Source: Nemophila menziesii
Taxonomy: Eukaryota; Streptophyta; Magnoliopsida; Boraginales; Hydrophyllaceae
Direction of reading: 5' to 3'
Assembly (NCBI GenBank): GCA_029959085.1
Contig: JARWIR010000005.1
Location: 7,132,501-7,196,500, forward strand
DNA: 64,000 bases
In this document: in pieces, positions 10,501 through 21,875 of the stretch
Numbering within the stretch: position 1 is the first letter of the stretch
Layout of the letters: each line of letters opens with the position of its first letter
Translations under genes and position numbers: made by a program
The notes under the pieces: model-generated
What the model was told of the DNA's origin: nothing
The model's input: only the letters and a program-made list of their open reading frames with translations
Databases searched by the model: none

Positions 10501-10847
10501 CATATGTATTGTAGAAATTCTATAATTATACAATAATATATTTTTTTCCTTACTTTTTATATAAATTCTTTAAGATAACTTTATGATTAAAGTGTCATAT
10601 TAAAAAAAATTAAATATTCTTTACATAAATCATATTTCTGAAAAATTAATTTTTACTTAGAACAAATAATTCATTATCGGTTTTTTCACTCAAAATTGTT
10701 TATTAAAAAATTGAGAAAAAAGGTACACAACATTTTTGATTTTTTTATCCATCTTATAAATTTTCATTTGTGTCTTTAATATTACAATATTTTTTGGGAA
10801 AAAGATACCCTCCTTTAATTGTTTATTTGAGTTTCTTTTGTAGCACC

Positions 10848-11078
10848 TTAAAAAGTAATGATATTTGTCACTCTTTTGTCACCCTTACACAGCAGATTAC
10901 ATGGCATGACATGTAAGGAATAAAATAATTACGAAAGATAATTAAAGAAATATTTAATTTAAAAAATAAAACAATTAATTAAGATAAGTAAATAAATTAC
11001 TTACATGTCATGTCATGCAATCTAGCATGTAGGAGGTGACAAAAGGGTGAACGGAATAGGGGTGACAAATATCACCCT
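10848..11078. mobile_element. Palindromic MITE
   Basis: The two ends are inverted copies: AATGATATTTGTCACTC...CACCCTT and AAGGGTGA...GTGACAAATATCAC, with a second inverted pair CATGACATGTAAG / CTTACATGTCATG inside. Exact ends and target duplication were not resolved. Confidence 0.6.
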
Positions 11079-11093
11079 TTTCCTGAAACACTT

Positions 11094-11325
11094 AGTGCCT
11101 GTTTGGAAGTGCTTTTTTAGAAAAGCACTTAAAAGTGTTTCTACCATTTTAAGAGTTTTTTAATCTTGAAAAACACTTTTATGAGAAGCACTAAATTGGT
11201 GCTTTTTAAAATAAGAATTTAAAATAATTTTAGATTTTAAAATAATTTTAAATAATTTTTTTAATTTTTAATTTTATTCTAAAAACACTTTTTTACTCTA
11301 AAATAAGCACTTCCAAACGAGCCCT
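11094..11325. mobile_element. Tourist-like MITE, complete copy
   Basis: Inverted termini GTGCCTGTTTGGAAGTGCTT and (read inward) GGGCTCGTTTGGAAGTGCTT, flanked on both sides by TTA, the 3-bp duplication of PIF/Harbinger elements. Confidence 0.7.
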
Positions 11326-11339
11326 TAGAAAGAATATCA

Positions 11340-13100
11340 AGTATCTTATTAAACAATCTAAGTATGTGACAAACTTCCCAAAATACCTTTGATGCGATGA
11401 ATAATAGGCAAAATATTCAATCTTGAGTAAAATACTATACTAAATTATCAGGTTTTGCATCTCAGATGCCAAATTGAGAGTATTAAGCATAACCCATGAT
11501 TTCTCTTTGATCACCGACTGACAGTGCTGGCCCTTAGGTAAGGCCACCAAGACGACCGCTTTAGGCCCAATTTTTTCTTTTATAAAAAGGGCCCAAATTT
11601 TATCAAAATAATTTTTTAAAGTTACAAAAGGCCCCGAAAAATAAATCTTGCTTTAGGTAACTAAGAATATTTTGGTTTCTTGGGCCGGCCCTGCCAACTG
11701 ACAACGAATCTTTACGTTCGACGATACCTCTCACTTCACTCCCTTTAAGTGTTGGAAAAAAAGCAAAGCCCTGGCCAGTTGAGCTAATTCATTGTTACGA
11801 TCATTGTGTAATATGAGATTGTCATTGACCGCTATATCAGTGTTCTGATATATGTCTTTGATGAGGGTGTTTGCTTTAGTATTCATATCCTTCGGATTCT
11901 AGTTTTGTTTTTTTATCAAAAATACCTTGCATCTTCTTTTCCCATATATTCCAGATGATATTTTTTTCACATGGAAGATCCTAAAAGGATCGTGGTAAGA
12001 ACAAAAATTAAGCTAAAACCTCATCAATCAAACCCGGACTATGAATGAAACGTGGTGTCTTCCACACCATTCAGTCGCGCGTGAGGATACTCCATATTCC
12101 ATCGGAGGGATCATTGTATCACTAATACTGTTCGTCTTGAGATATACCCACTTTTGCTAGTCAATGCGCACACAAATTCCTTTCTCTATAGATTCCTTTC
12201 AGCATGAAGGATTTATTTCTTATAAGATTATCTCAAATTTGTTGAACCCAAAGCGCCGCAGGGCCTCTTCCATGGTCCACCGTTCTAATGATCTCAATTG
12301 CTTCTCATGAGTCCACTTATATCTCAACCACCTTCATACCTAATTCTTCTACCATGATCAAACCTTCACTTAACGCAATAAGCTCTATAATGACGGGTAC
12401 ATCACGGTTAATTCTCACAGAAAGCACGCAAATCCAATTACCTTCCATGTCTCGAACTATACCTTCCCCTCCTCCAACATGACGCCACTTGTTACAACTT
12501 CCATCGATTTTAATTTCACCCCTTAGCTGGTTTGTTCCACCCAATGAGATTTAATGATCTCTGCTTAATTGTTGCTCTGCCCGGCACTTGCCCCAAACTC
12601 GAGCGAAATTAATAGCCGCAAATTTTGCCTTATTTACCATCGATTTCGCCGTTAGGAAACCACGCCATTAAAAATCACATTATTTCTTTCCTTGCAAATA
12701 GTTTCAATCATCGTTCCAAAAAAGACATTCAATGCTACCACGACAATCAAGCTTTTACAGATGATATTGCACACAAAAGATGTAATGGTTATATCATCCG
12801 ACCTTCGATAGAGAAACCTTGAATAATATTTATGAGTCATTCAACAAAAGATGCATTATCTCTCGAATTGATACAAATCTGAAGGGTTAGGGACGCCCAG
12901 ACTTCAGCACTAAGAGACGGAAAAGAAGGAGATGTTCAATTAATTTCTCTTCATGATCACACCATTTGCAAGTTTTGTTAGTCGCACATTTTCTCTAAAA
13001 AATATTCACTTAGACTTTGCAATATTTCCATATAAAGATACAATTTTTTTTGAAATGTTCACACTATAGATAGTTTCCATGAGAAGGGGGTATTATTTTT
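11340..13100 (-). pseudogene. Decayed LINE fragment (zinc-finger and RNase H region)
   Basis: Minus-strand remnants follow the order of the 3' half of the RNase H-type LINE seen intact at 57-63 kb. Near 12,950-13,000 is KCATNKTCKWCDHEEKLIEH (the CxWC...EHL finger after the reverse transcriptase). Near 12,317-12,544 is EIKIDGSCNKWRHVGGGEGI followed by VRDMEGNWICVLSVRI (start of RNase H). At about 11,750-11,830 is LHNDRNNELAQLARALLFF (the RNase H C-terminal helix). Many stops and frameshifts interrupt it. Plus-strand frames here (12288-12482, 12625-12822) are shadows. A hAT MITE sits inside it at 11522-11693. Confidence 0.7.
11522..11693. mobile_element. 172-bp hAT-type MITE
   Basis: Termini CAGTGCTGGCCC and, read inward, CAGGGCCGGCCC. 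Flanks CCGACTGA (11514-11521) and CCAACTGA (11694-11701) are an 8-bp duplication with one mismatch, as expected for hAT. It is inserted in the decayed LINE. Confidence 0.8.
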
Positions 13101-13144
13101 TTGATAATTGATACGTACCAACTTTCTCTTTATGAACTAGCACA

Positions 13145-13935
13145 TATGGGTGTGCACGTGTCCAAAACCCGCAGGTTTTGTAAAGGTTCAATCTGGGTCC
13201 GTCTAGTGGCGAGCCTATCTTTTTAAGACCCGGTCTAGCGAGTCTTAACCGGCGGGGTCTCGACGGGTTCTTGGCGGGTTTGAGTTCTTGTCGGGTTTTT
13301 ATTTAAATATCTTTTTTAAATCTACAAATTTTTTATTAATTATATTTAGTTTTGTAATCATGTCACATAACACATACTTTTTGAATATGTTTATATAAAT
13401 TATTAGTGTTTAAAAGATATTAAAGGATAAGTATTCATATTTATCTTAAAAATATCCATAATATCTTTATTTTTTATTATATCACCGAATAGACAATTAC
13501 ATTAAAATAATATTATTTATCATCTAAAAGTCTAGATTAGTTAAAATTTGATATTAATATAATATTATATTTTAATGTAGGTAAAAGTCATATCAGTGAC
13601 AATGAAACACTTTTACAAACTATTGTTATTCACACTACTTTTAGTTATACAAAAGATAATTTGATAAAATTCAAAAAATTCTTTTAAATAATCAAAGAAT
13701 AATATAAATAAGTTAGAGATTATATAATATACATAATATATATAACAAAAATGTATATATTTATATGAATGACAAATCGCTAAGGATCGAATGAGTTTTA
13801 CTAACATGAAAGTTCGGTATAGATCCGAATCCACGGATTTTGCTAAGTTTAAGGTCTAGTATAGACTCAAGACTTGCGAGAACAGGCCATAAAATCCTAA
13901 TTATGGTGGATCCAACGGTCATTTGCTCACCCTTA
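13145..13935. mobile_element. 791-bp non-autonomous hAT element
   Basis: Ends TATGGGTGTGCAC and, read inward, TAAGGGTGAGCAAATGACC. Flanks CTAGCACA (13137-13144) and CTTGCACA (13936-13943) form an 8-bp duplication with one mismatch. Same family as 53197-54105, sharing an AACCCGCAGGTTT-type motif near the left end and a GGATTTTGCTAA / GGGTTTTGCTAA motif near the right. No transposase frame. Confidence 0.75.
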
Positions 13936-13943
13936 CTTGCACA

Positions 13944-14380
13944 TGATAATCAAATTTTATAGTATAATAATTTACACCATCAAAAATTATTAATTATGTT
14001 TGATAGTTAGTCATAAAATAGTATACATTACTCTTATTTACTCAAGCTCGCATGAGCTTTCACATAAAATACACTTTAAAGTAATAAATAAAACAAATAT
14101 ATAGTAACACTACTTTTCTTTTACAAAACTTCTATTCCAATATTGGGTTGTCAGCTAGTTAGATATTGAATTTGGGCTTCTATAGAGGACGGAAATATTA
14201 CCACTTGTACTGAACTCTTATATTGGCATGGTCCAACCATTGAGATTTGAATCGGGTGAACTATAAATTGTGGTCCACGCAATGTTGGTATTTCAATTAA
14301 AAGTCCTTTCCTTAACTGGACTAGTTAAATCCCAACTAGTCCAATACAAAAGCCCAATATACCCTCCTCATTAGCTCTTA
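13944..14380. other. Intergenic, nothing recognised
   Basis: AT-rich sequence leading to a TATA-like stretch (TTATATACTGC) near 14,377. No gene, repeat or RNA seen. Confidence 0.4.
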
Positions 14381-15360
14381 TATACTGCAAAAACCCACCC
14401 CATCCCATCAATACCTATTAGGGTTTGTAAGCTCCCTCTCTTCTCTCTCAACCCACCCCACCCCAATCCACCATTACCGCCCACTGCCTACCGCACCCCA
14501 CCGTCCCAAACCACTGCCGCCATCCACACCACCTTCACCATAGCAACCATCGCAGCCCACTGCCTACCCCGCTCCACCCTTCCCCTGTCCTCCTTCACGA
14601 AGCACCAATAGCCCTCTTGCTGCTGATCCACCATGAAAGCTGATGCAGATCCACCATGCCGAGCCACCACCACCGTCATCACCACCAGCAGCAGCGGCCC
14701 CACCAACACCACTACTACTACCCAGCAACAACCCCATTAACCACCAACAACACCACTGTGCAGTACCATGTCTTCTCTCTCATCTGACCGCTCCCCCACA
14801 CTCACCATAACACCACCGCCCCCTCACACTCACCATAGCACCACCGCCCTCCGTCTCTGCTGCGCCATTCACCATCACCACCTGCAATAAATTTGCCGCC
14901 TCCCTCTCCGCTGCAACCTCCATCTCAACCCCGCAAGCTTCATCGTGGTCCCTGCATCTCAACCCATCGACTCTGTACTCGAACCAGATCTCACTGCCGA
15001 GATCTCGCACCACCATCTCGTTTAGAGCAAGAAAGGCACCACCATCACTGCCGAGATCTCGCACCACCATCACTGCCGAGATCTCATCGTGGCCATTACA
15101 TCTCAGATCTGCCTCGCCTCGATCTCCATCAGGTTCGTGCACCAGATCTGGTTCGTGCACCAGATCTGGTTCGAGAACAAAACCACCGCCCCAATCTCGC
15201 TGCTCCACCACACACTCGCTGCAGTCGTTGTCGGATCCCGCTGCAGATCTGGATCGATTTTGGGTGGGCTTTAGTTTTGTATATTATTGATGTTATTTGT
15301 TTCTCTTGTTGTGCAGGTGCATCCAGACCCAGTTGATACAGACCCAATGGGTACAGCCCC
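14381..15360. other. GC-rich CACCACC / GATCTCGCACC low-complexity region
   Basis: A composition island in AT-rich surroundings: a CT-rich leader, then CACCACC runs, two GTTCGTGCACCAGATCTG copies in tandem (about 15,132-15,167) and three GCCGAGATCTCGCACC-type units (about 14,995-15,090). Long frames occur on both strands (e.g. 14,780-15,211 minus, 14,893-15,336 plus), as any GC-rich repeat allows. None resembles a known protein. It may be a captured 5' UTR/first-exon piece in another transposon, but I found no termini. Confidence 0.4.
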
Positions 15361-16086
15361 ATTGCAAAAACACTGTTAAATGACTAGAATTGTATTCGTT
15401 CATCTGGGTATTCGTTCATTTGGATACGGACCCGTGACAACTCCCGGTACAGGGACGTATAATGCAATTACACCTTATTTATTATTTGGACAATGAAATG
15501 TTATGTGATGTTGATTAAATTTGGACAGGGACCTATTTTACAATTACACTATAATTAATTTTAAACCCCTTATAAGAAAAGATAGCTTAAACACATTATA
15601 AAAAAGAAGTGGGTCTGTACCCACTTAAGCGCGTACCCATTCCGACACTAAGACAAAAACTGAAGAAAAGAAGTAAAAAAAGTAATTAATTAAAGCAAAA
15701 GGGTGTATAGGTAAATTGGCCAACCAATATTTGTAACTAAGGACTTTGTAAGTAGAAGTAAAGAGGTAGGACTTAAAATATAAAGTTTAAGTTATTTAGG
15801 CTCATTTTTGTGATTTCCTCATTTAAATCATGACAATATGTTATGCTATGAGTATCTTGTACAACTTAGGATCACAATTCCCACGATAAAAAAACCGAAA
15901 CCAGTAAAACTAAACCGATTAAAATCTAAATTATAAAAGCGTAGTTAAAATCATTAGGTTATAGTTATAGATAAAAATAAAATCGAATAACAGAAAACTA
16001 TTTATATATATATATATAGATATATATTCTATAATAATTTAGGCTAAATTAGATATATTAAAAATTTTAAAACTAAAATCCAAATA
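15361..16086. other. Intergenic, nothing firm
   Basis: Contains short palindromes such as GTGGGTCTGTACCCAC near 15,608 and an AT microsatellite (TATATATATATA near 16,002). No gene seen. Confidence 0.35.
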
Positions 16087-16089
16087 CTA

Positions 16090-16212
16090 GATTTTTTTAT
16101 TTAATACATATAAGAGCCACATTAGATTCAGAATTATTTTGACTCCAATAAGATTCGATCTCAGGACTTGTTGGTCTCTGCGGAGTAGTCCAACCACTAG
16201 ACCAACTATCAA
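16090..16212 (-). mobile_element. tRNA-like SINE, copy 1
   Basis: On minus it reads GATAGTTGGTCTAGTGGTTG, then a GAGACCAACAAG segment and GATCGAATCTTATTGGAGTC, ending in an AT-rich tail. TGGTCTAGTGG and GATCGAATCT sit at the spacing of pol III A and B boxes. Copies 2 and 3 are at 16,634 and 43,794. Confidence 0.6.
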
Positions 16213-16243
16213 TCTTCAAATAATAGATTTAACCAACTATATA

Positions 16244-16494
16244 CTCCCTCAATTCCTTAATATTTGACATTTTGGCCAAAAATGTCTATTCCATAATAGA
16301 TGTAACATTTGGAGTTCCAATACAAAATAAATACTATATTTCCTATTTTGCGTCTTTTTTAAAATCACTATTTAATATTCTTTCTCTTATAGACAGGGTT
16401 ATATTAGTCATTTTTATTTAAATCTTCCCTATATTTTAAGTTCTTTAATATGTGTGAAAAACTTTAAAGTGTCACATATTAAGAATTGAGGAAG
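16244..16494. mobile_element. Stowaway-type MITE
   Basis: Termini CTCCCTCAATTCCTTAATAT and, read inward, CTTCCTCAATTCTTAATATG, flanked by TA on both sides. 251 bp, AT-rich, no coding content. Confidence 0.75.
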
Positions 16495-16633
16495 TAATAA
16501 ATATGCAATTTAATCAAATACCAACATAAATAGTTTATATAATTCTGAGATTTTTCTTATATATATGTTTGATATAAAAACAAAAATATTTAATAAACTA
16601 TAATTTGGTTAAGGTTAAAAACTGGAAGATGAG

Positions 16634-16750
16634 ATCCATAGTTGGCCTAGTGGTTAGACTACTCTGCAGAGACCAAGAGTTCGTGGGATCGAATCTCATT
16701 GGAGTCAAAAAGACTCTGAGTCCAAAGTGGCTCTACTGTTTAAAAAATCA
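16634..16750 (+). mobile_element. tRNA-like SINE, copy 2
   Basis: Reads ATAGTTGGCCTAGTGGTTAG...GAGACCAAGAGTTC...GGATCGAATCTCATTGGAGT and ends AGTGGCTCTACTGTTTAAAAAA. Same family as 16,090 (minus) and 43,794 (plus). Confidence 0.65.
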
Positions 16751-16759
16751 AAATTGAAT

Positions 16760-17343
16760 AGTTAAAACCGCTAGAATATGATGTTTAATAAAAATAATCG
16801 GTTATAGGTAATGATTTTTTATAAAAAACAAACCATTGTCATCTCTGATGACAACAAATTTGTTTGCAGATTCAATAGAAAAGGCAGCTCTAGTCTACAT
16901 CCCATCCTTGATCCCATACTCTTGCTAGAACGTAAATAAAATCAAATCTGACCTACAAGGAACAAAATAAAAATGTAGGCGATCCTCCTACAAGGCAGAG
17001 ACTTCCTGATATCGTGAGTTAAACCTAATTAAAATCATGTGACAAAATTTTGGTAATTTATAAAAAGTATTGTTTGGAATACTAGAAAAGAGGTTTAAAT
17101 AGATAATTTCTCAAGGGTGTGACAAAAGTAGGCAAAGCACAAGTTAACAAACTAAATTTATAAAGCAGAATAGATAAAATTCATGATCATACAAACACTT
17201 AAATTTTACGATCATCTTTAAACATAAGAGCTGCACAAGTACATCAAGTTGAATATATTACATTCTCCTGGTACATTAATTCTCTCCAAAAATAAGGAAA
17301 TTGAAGCAAAACAGAGTTCATCTAGTAGTAGAATTACAATTAC
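16760..17343. other. Intergenic, probable bS21c 3' region
   Basis: No coding or repeat structure recognised. The 3' UTR of the minus-strand bS21c gene probably lies in 17,200-17,343. Confidence 0.35.
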
Positions 17344-18062
17344 TTAAAAGGGAAGTGATCCTGCTGCAGGGAGTTCCCAGTTATCTTCTTCTTCGTCTTC
17401 TCTCTTGCTCTTCATCCCCTCCTTACCCTCAGGCGTAAAAGTTCTTGAAAATGGACGCCTATATTCAAGTCAATTCAGTAAAGACATTATTACCCCTCCT
17501 TAAACTCTTACTAGTTAATATTAAACTAAAAGTTTATTACATAGTCTGAAATTAACTAACTATTACTCAATGTCAAAATCGAAAATTACTATGAAGAAAC
17601 TTACCTGCGACGATTACGCTTAGCAGCTTCACGTGTTTTGCGCTTCTCCTTATCCTGCGTATTTTCATGGTACCTTCTGCGTTTACATTCTTGAATAACA
17701 CCAGCTCTCATGACTTCTCTACGGAACCTTCCTAGAAGCCTCTCTTCAGACTCATTATCATCGACAATCACTTGAACATTGTAGGCCGATCGAAAGAAGA
17801 GTGTGTTTGAATAAGCAAGCGAAGGGCATACAACGGACATTAGTTCATCGGAACATGAGTATGATGATGAAATTGTGTTTTTATCAATGGATGGAATGAG
17901 TGGTACCAAAACTCCATCGGATTTGGAAGAAGTGGAGAGAGAAGGGTGGGGGTTGGTGGAGACAGAGAGATGAGGTGGTGGTGGTGCCGCCTTGGTGAGT
18001 GGTGGTTTAAAGGGTGTGAAGAAGGAGAACAGATTGGCTATGGATGAGGTGGAGGATGCCAT
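17344..18062 (-). CDS. GHS1: Plastid small-subunit ribosomal protein bS21c (GHS1-like)
   Basis: A two-exon gene: 17605-18062 and 17344-17458, with an AG/GTAAGTT donor and TATAG acceptor; the phase-2 intron joins to give 190 codons. Residues 1 to about 90 are Ser/Thr/Pro-rich and lack acidic residues at the start, as in a chloroplast transit peptide. The bS21 core then reads YNVQVIVDDNESEERLLGRF and FRREVMRAGVIQECKRRRYH, followed by a basic tail and an acidic C-terminus ending DNWELPAAGSLPF. The length is close to the Arabidopsis protein (GHS1, At3g27160, about 183 residues). bS21 binds near the 3' end of 16S rRNA on the plastid 30S subunit; loss in Arabidopsis gives glucose hypersensitivity. 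The start is the first ATG and places the transit peptide correctly. It is isolated among transposons, but TML and FIGL1, its neighbours in Arabidopsis as I recall, lie 16-30 kb to the right. Confidence 0.9.
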
Positions 18063-18429
18063 TTTGGATGGTGTGGAGTTGAGTGAAGTCTTTTTCGTTT
18101 CTTTAAACGGATAAAGCTTATTGGGTTTAACTTTATGGGCTTCAATCTAGTTCGGAAGATGATTTTAAGCGGGCTACGAAAACATTGCAAAAGCCCACTT
18201 TTATTTCTTAAGTCTCAATAAATTATGGATATCGTTGCTTACAAACTTTTTACTTTCTTCATGAAATGTTTAAATAATTTTAGCCACCTATGAATGAAAT
18301 ATTAAGTAAAAATACTTGATTTTTCTCTCCCATCTCTTTAAAAGTTATTACCCTAAATGGAAACTGATAAACAAAGTATCAAGAATCAAATAAACCCGCC
18401 ATATCAATTAATAATATCAGACAAATCTG

Positions 18430-18860
18430 AAATATGCAAAAAAAATAAATTCACCAACTAAAATTAAAAAATTTATGTAGAGAGCAATTAAAAATCTGCT
18501 ATCAACAAAAGAAAATCTATTAAAACGTAAATTTAGCGATAATAATATTACAAAATCTATAATGAAAATGCTGAAACAATAGAACATATGATTTTTAGCT
18601 GTCCTTGAGCAAGAAGTGTATGGTACGCTAATCCTTTTAACATCAAAGCTGAAAACGAAACCACTACCAGATCGGATCAATGGGTCATTGTCCAAGTACA
18701 TGAAATTATTAAAAATTTGGCAAGGAAGATGGGATTTGGAATTTATTTGAACCATTACATGGCAAATCTGAAAAGAGCGAAACAAATTTATCTATAATAT
18801 TAAAAAATACAACCTGATGATAACAATATCAAAAGCGATAATAATATGGAATGAATAATA
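18430..18860 (+). pseudogene. LINE remnant (post-RT zinc finger region)
   Basis: On plus, from about 18,553, the frame reads NENAETIEHMIFSCP, stop, ARSVWYANPFNIKAENETTT and then WVIVQVHEIIKNLARKMGFG. The ETIEHMIFSCPxARxVW pattern is the finger segment downstream of plant LINE reverse transcriptase. The minus-strand 122-codon frame over it is a shadow. Confidence 0.6.
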
Positions 18861-18959
18861 TAAAATAGGTTTACATTGCCATGCACTAACAAAACTTGGT
18901 TGTGTTGTTGTTATACCTTTCCATTGGATCTTACCAAACCTGATACGACTGTTGTTATT

Positions 18960-19112
18960 TATTTATTTTTTTGATACATGGGTGATCCGGGATTGCTTGC
19001 GCGCACCACGACTAATCCCACGGGGATATACACGCCTCTCCATGTATATTTCCAGGTAAATCAGAACTAGGTTATCCATGTTCAGGGAGGGGTTCGAGCC
19101 TTATAAATCAAA
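18960..19112. mobile_element. SINE-like remnant (Au-like)
   Basis: The block GATTGCTTGCGCGCACCACG ACTAATCCCACGGGG, followed by a perfect B-box-like GGTTCGAGCC near 19,092, resembles widespread plant Au-type SINEs. A weaker relative lies at 28,207-28,320 (sharing GATATATGGATGTCCGAGCC-like and AGAACTAGGTTACCCATG segments). Ends were not determined. Confidence 0.4.
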
Positions 19113-19870
19113 ACTGTTGTTGTTATACTGCAACGTTGATACCCCTTTGCTTTAGACTGGACAAACATGTCTCTTTCTCCCTAGTAGTTGATGGTGGTAC
19201 TTACTATTGCTACAAAGGTGGGTTCGTTCTCATACTATCCTACCACTAACCAATGTTTATGCCAAAGCCACTACACTACCAAACATAGTGGTCAGATTGC
19301 TACTTTCTTTAACATATGCTCTGAAATCCACCTCAAATGCTTTATTTCTGGTGATACTAAATTATTCTTCCTCAAATCACGACACAAATTAAGATATTGA
19401 TTTTCCTTGGTTCAAAACCCACTTGCTTCTGTATTAAGGATATCTCATACTTGCTGCGATTTGGGACACTCTCAGGAAATATATTATGCAGTATTGTCGT
19501 AAACCCCACCATACAGGAAACTATATAGTACTTCACCCCTTGTTTCTAAGTTCATTTGTGTGGCCAACCTCTCTTTGAGCTTCCTTCATATCAATACTCT
19601 ATTTTTTGTGGACATGTTTCCACACTCAATCCCACTCTACCTCTCAATTTGTCTTGGTTACCTTGTCCTTAGTGATCGCCGACTTCATAAAAAAAAAATC
19701 ATATATTTCATATTTCCATGACAAATAATATTGGTACTTATCATCTCCTTCAAAATGTACCCATGTAATTTCTACCAGATTGGCCGCTTGAAGAAAATGT
19801 TGAAACATCTTCCACTTCCAAGACTCATTATCTCCCACATGGCCACATAGACATCTACACAATTAGAATG
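19113..19870. other. Intergenic, nothing recognised
   Basis: Short frames on both strands (19,188-19,400 plus; 19,644-19,862 minus) match nothing I know. Confidence 0.35.
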
Positions 19871-19874
19871 GATG

Positions 19875-21460
19875 TCACCCCCGATTGGATGTGTGTGGGG
19901 GAAAAGGTGTGATAAATAAATAGATAAATAAAGATAATAATAAAAGACACACCCTTGACTACCGCGAGAAACTCACTGTAAGTATTACAGATCGTTTGCA
20001 ACTTTAGTTGATAAGAAAAGTTCGTTCATAGGGATTTAATTCGTTAGATCTACTTTTATTTAATAATCATAGACGAATTTAGATGTTTAGATAAAATAGA
20101 GATAAGATGAATAATTATCTAACGCGGATAAATAAATAATGTTATGAATGTAAGTCAGATAAATTATGATTACTAATATGAGCCTCTCTTACTAAGTTTT
20201 TATTCTAACCTTAAGGATGAATTGAGCATTATATATAAACCGGGATTCTAAATTCTTCCTAACCCCCGCCAGGGTGGACTTAGTTACAACCTCTCCACTA
20301 CCAGGTTAGTTGGGTAAGGGGACCTTGAGTAATGATCGGTGGTTAAATCAACCCTTTATGGCTATCTAGTTAGGCAAGCCCGTCAAGATCACTACCGTAC
20401 ACTAGACGATTATGTGTTGTTTTCAATAATTGAATCCTCCTTCCGGGTGTTAACTCAATTACCAAGGATAGTCGTAAGATTGGCCAAATCTAGGACTGGA
20501 AACAATAATTCAAAGCACACAACACCAATAGACGCACAACTCAAATCAATTAAAATAACAAATAGTATTATGAAATTTAAGACAAAATAATAGCCCAACA
20601 ATTAATAGTAAAACTTACAGAATTAAAGCTCAGAAATACGGTGAATCCACAAATCTATAGCTAATTACTCTAAATATAGAGAAAGAGAGATGTAGAAGAG
20701 GAGTTTGTCCCTCTCATTCTTCTTGCTTCTTGTCTTCCTCTACAGGCCAGCTTGCTTCTTGGATGATAAACTTGATACTAAGGATTCATATTCAAGCAAA
20801 GACTAATATATGGCTTAGAACTGAGCAAGCAAATGTTTACAATAGTTAAAGGGTGTATTTATAGGAGTATAGGAAGCCCTAATTCGGATTTCTTGGAGTA
20901 GGAGGCAAGCAATTGGACTTCTTTTCCAAATCAAATTCGTTTCCTAAAATATAAGAGAAGGGAAAAACTGCTGATGTCTTGTCCTGGTCATAACTTCTTC
21001 AATATTGCTCTGATTGAAGCGTTCTTTATATCGAAATTGATCTCGGAAAGCTCTACACGTTTGCTTCAAACCATTCTTCCAAATTTCCAACCGATTTTGA
21101 GTTATGATCACTTTAGTGGACGTAGCTGCTGAAATTCAGATTTACTTGACAACTTTTCTTTTCCTATTTTATCTTTTCCTTCCTTTATCTCCGATTTCCA
21201 TCCTTATCTTCTTTCCTTTATCTCTTAGAATCGATTTGGCGTCTAATTAATTACTATATATATCTTTAAAGTTTTACAATTAACAAACAATTAAACCAAA
21301 TATGCTCTAAAAATAATAAATCATCAAATCAAGACAAGAAATAAGAAAATACTAAAATATAATAAAAATCGACTAAATACTTCCTAAATATTCCTAAAAT
21401 GATGTCTCCAACCTAGATTAAATCATCACAAATAGGGAGACATCAGATGTAGTGTTGATA
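19875..21460. repeat. Non-coding dispersed repeat, copy A
   Basis: A long non-coding stretch related to 29,040-30,330: both contain CGGGATTCTAAATTCTTCCT AAC, a following GCCAGGGTGGACTTAG / GCTAGAGTAGCTTAG segment, and a distal part with a CATAACTTCTTCAATATTGC-type line and a closing segment about MITE-like 'TAGGGAGACATCA' / 'GACATATCACATAA'. This looks like the internal region of a large non-coding retrotransposon derivative. No LTRs or primer-binding site could be fixed. Confidence 0.35.
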
Positions 21461-21874
21461 TAGTAAGGGGTGCATCACCTACGCATATTTCTAGCCAAGC
21501 AGACACAATTTTACCATTTATTCGATCCACATGATCCTTATCAAATTACGATAACATCTTCACGATGGCCCTACAAATTTGAGAGTCTATTGTGTTTGAC
21601 TCGTCTGCTATAACTTCCTCTTGAAATATTTTTTACTTAAGACTTGTGTCCATAGGGTCGAATAGTCGTGCACCATTTTTCCATATTGGCTCCCCTTAAA
21701 GAGCATTTCTTATGCCCACAACCTTTCTCAAATCTCCTCTTGAATCATCTATCATTTTGTATGTCCCAAAAAATTCAGTTATTAATGAGTTACACATTCT
21801 TTAACGAATTGTATGTGTTTTTTAATGGCTTGCGTGTATTTTTTAATGGATTGTTATGTGTAAAATTTGTGTAG
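21461..21874. other. Intergenic, nothing recognised
   Basis: No coding similarity or repeat structure seen. The 68-codon plus frame at 21,668 is low-complexity. Confidence 0.35.
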
Positions 21875-21875
21875 A

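Noticed and set aside
12288..12840. Plus-strand frames at 12,288-12,482 and 12,625-12,822 as genes
   Set aside because: The minus strand carries recognisable LINE RNase H sequence here. The plus frames are shadows.
14780..15336. 143-147-codon frames on both strands of the GC-rich island
   Set aside because: Both strands are open because of CACCACC/GATCTC repeats. The translations are low-complexity and resemble no known protein.
18417..18785. 122-codon minus-strand frame as a membrane protein
   Set aside because: The opposite strand reads as a LINE finger-region remnant. The hydrophobic translation is the usual shadow of AT-rich coding sequence.
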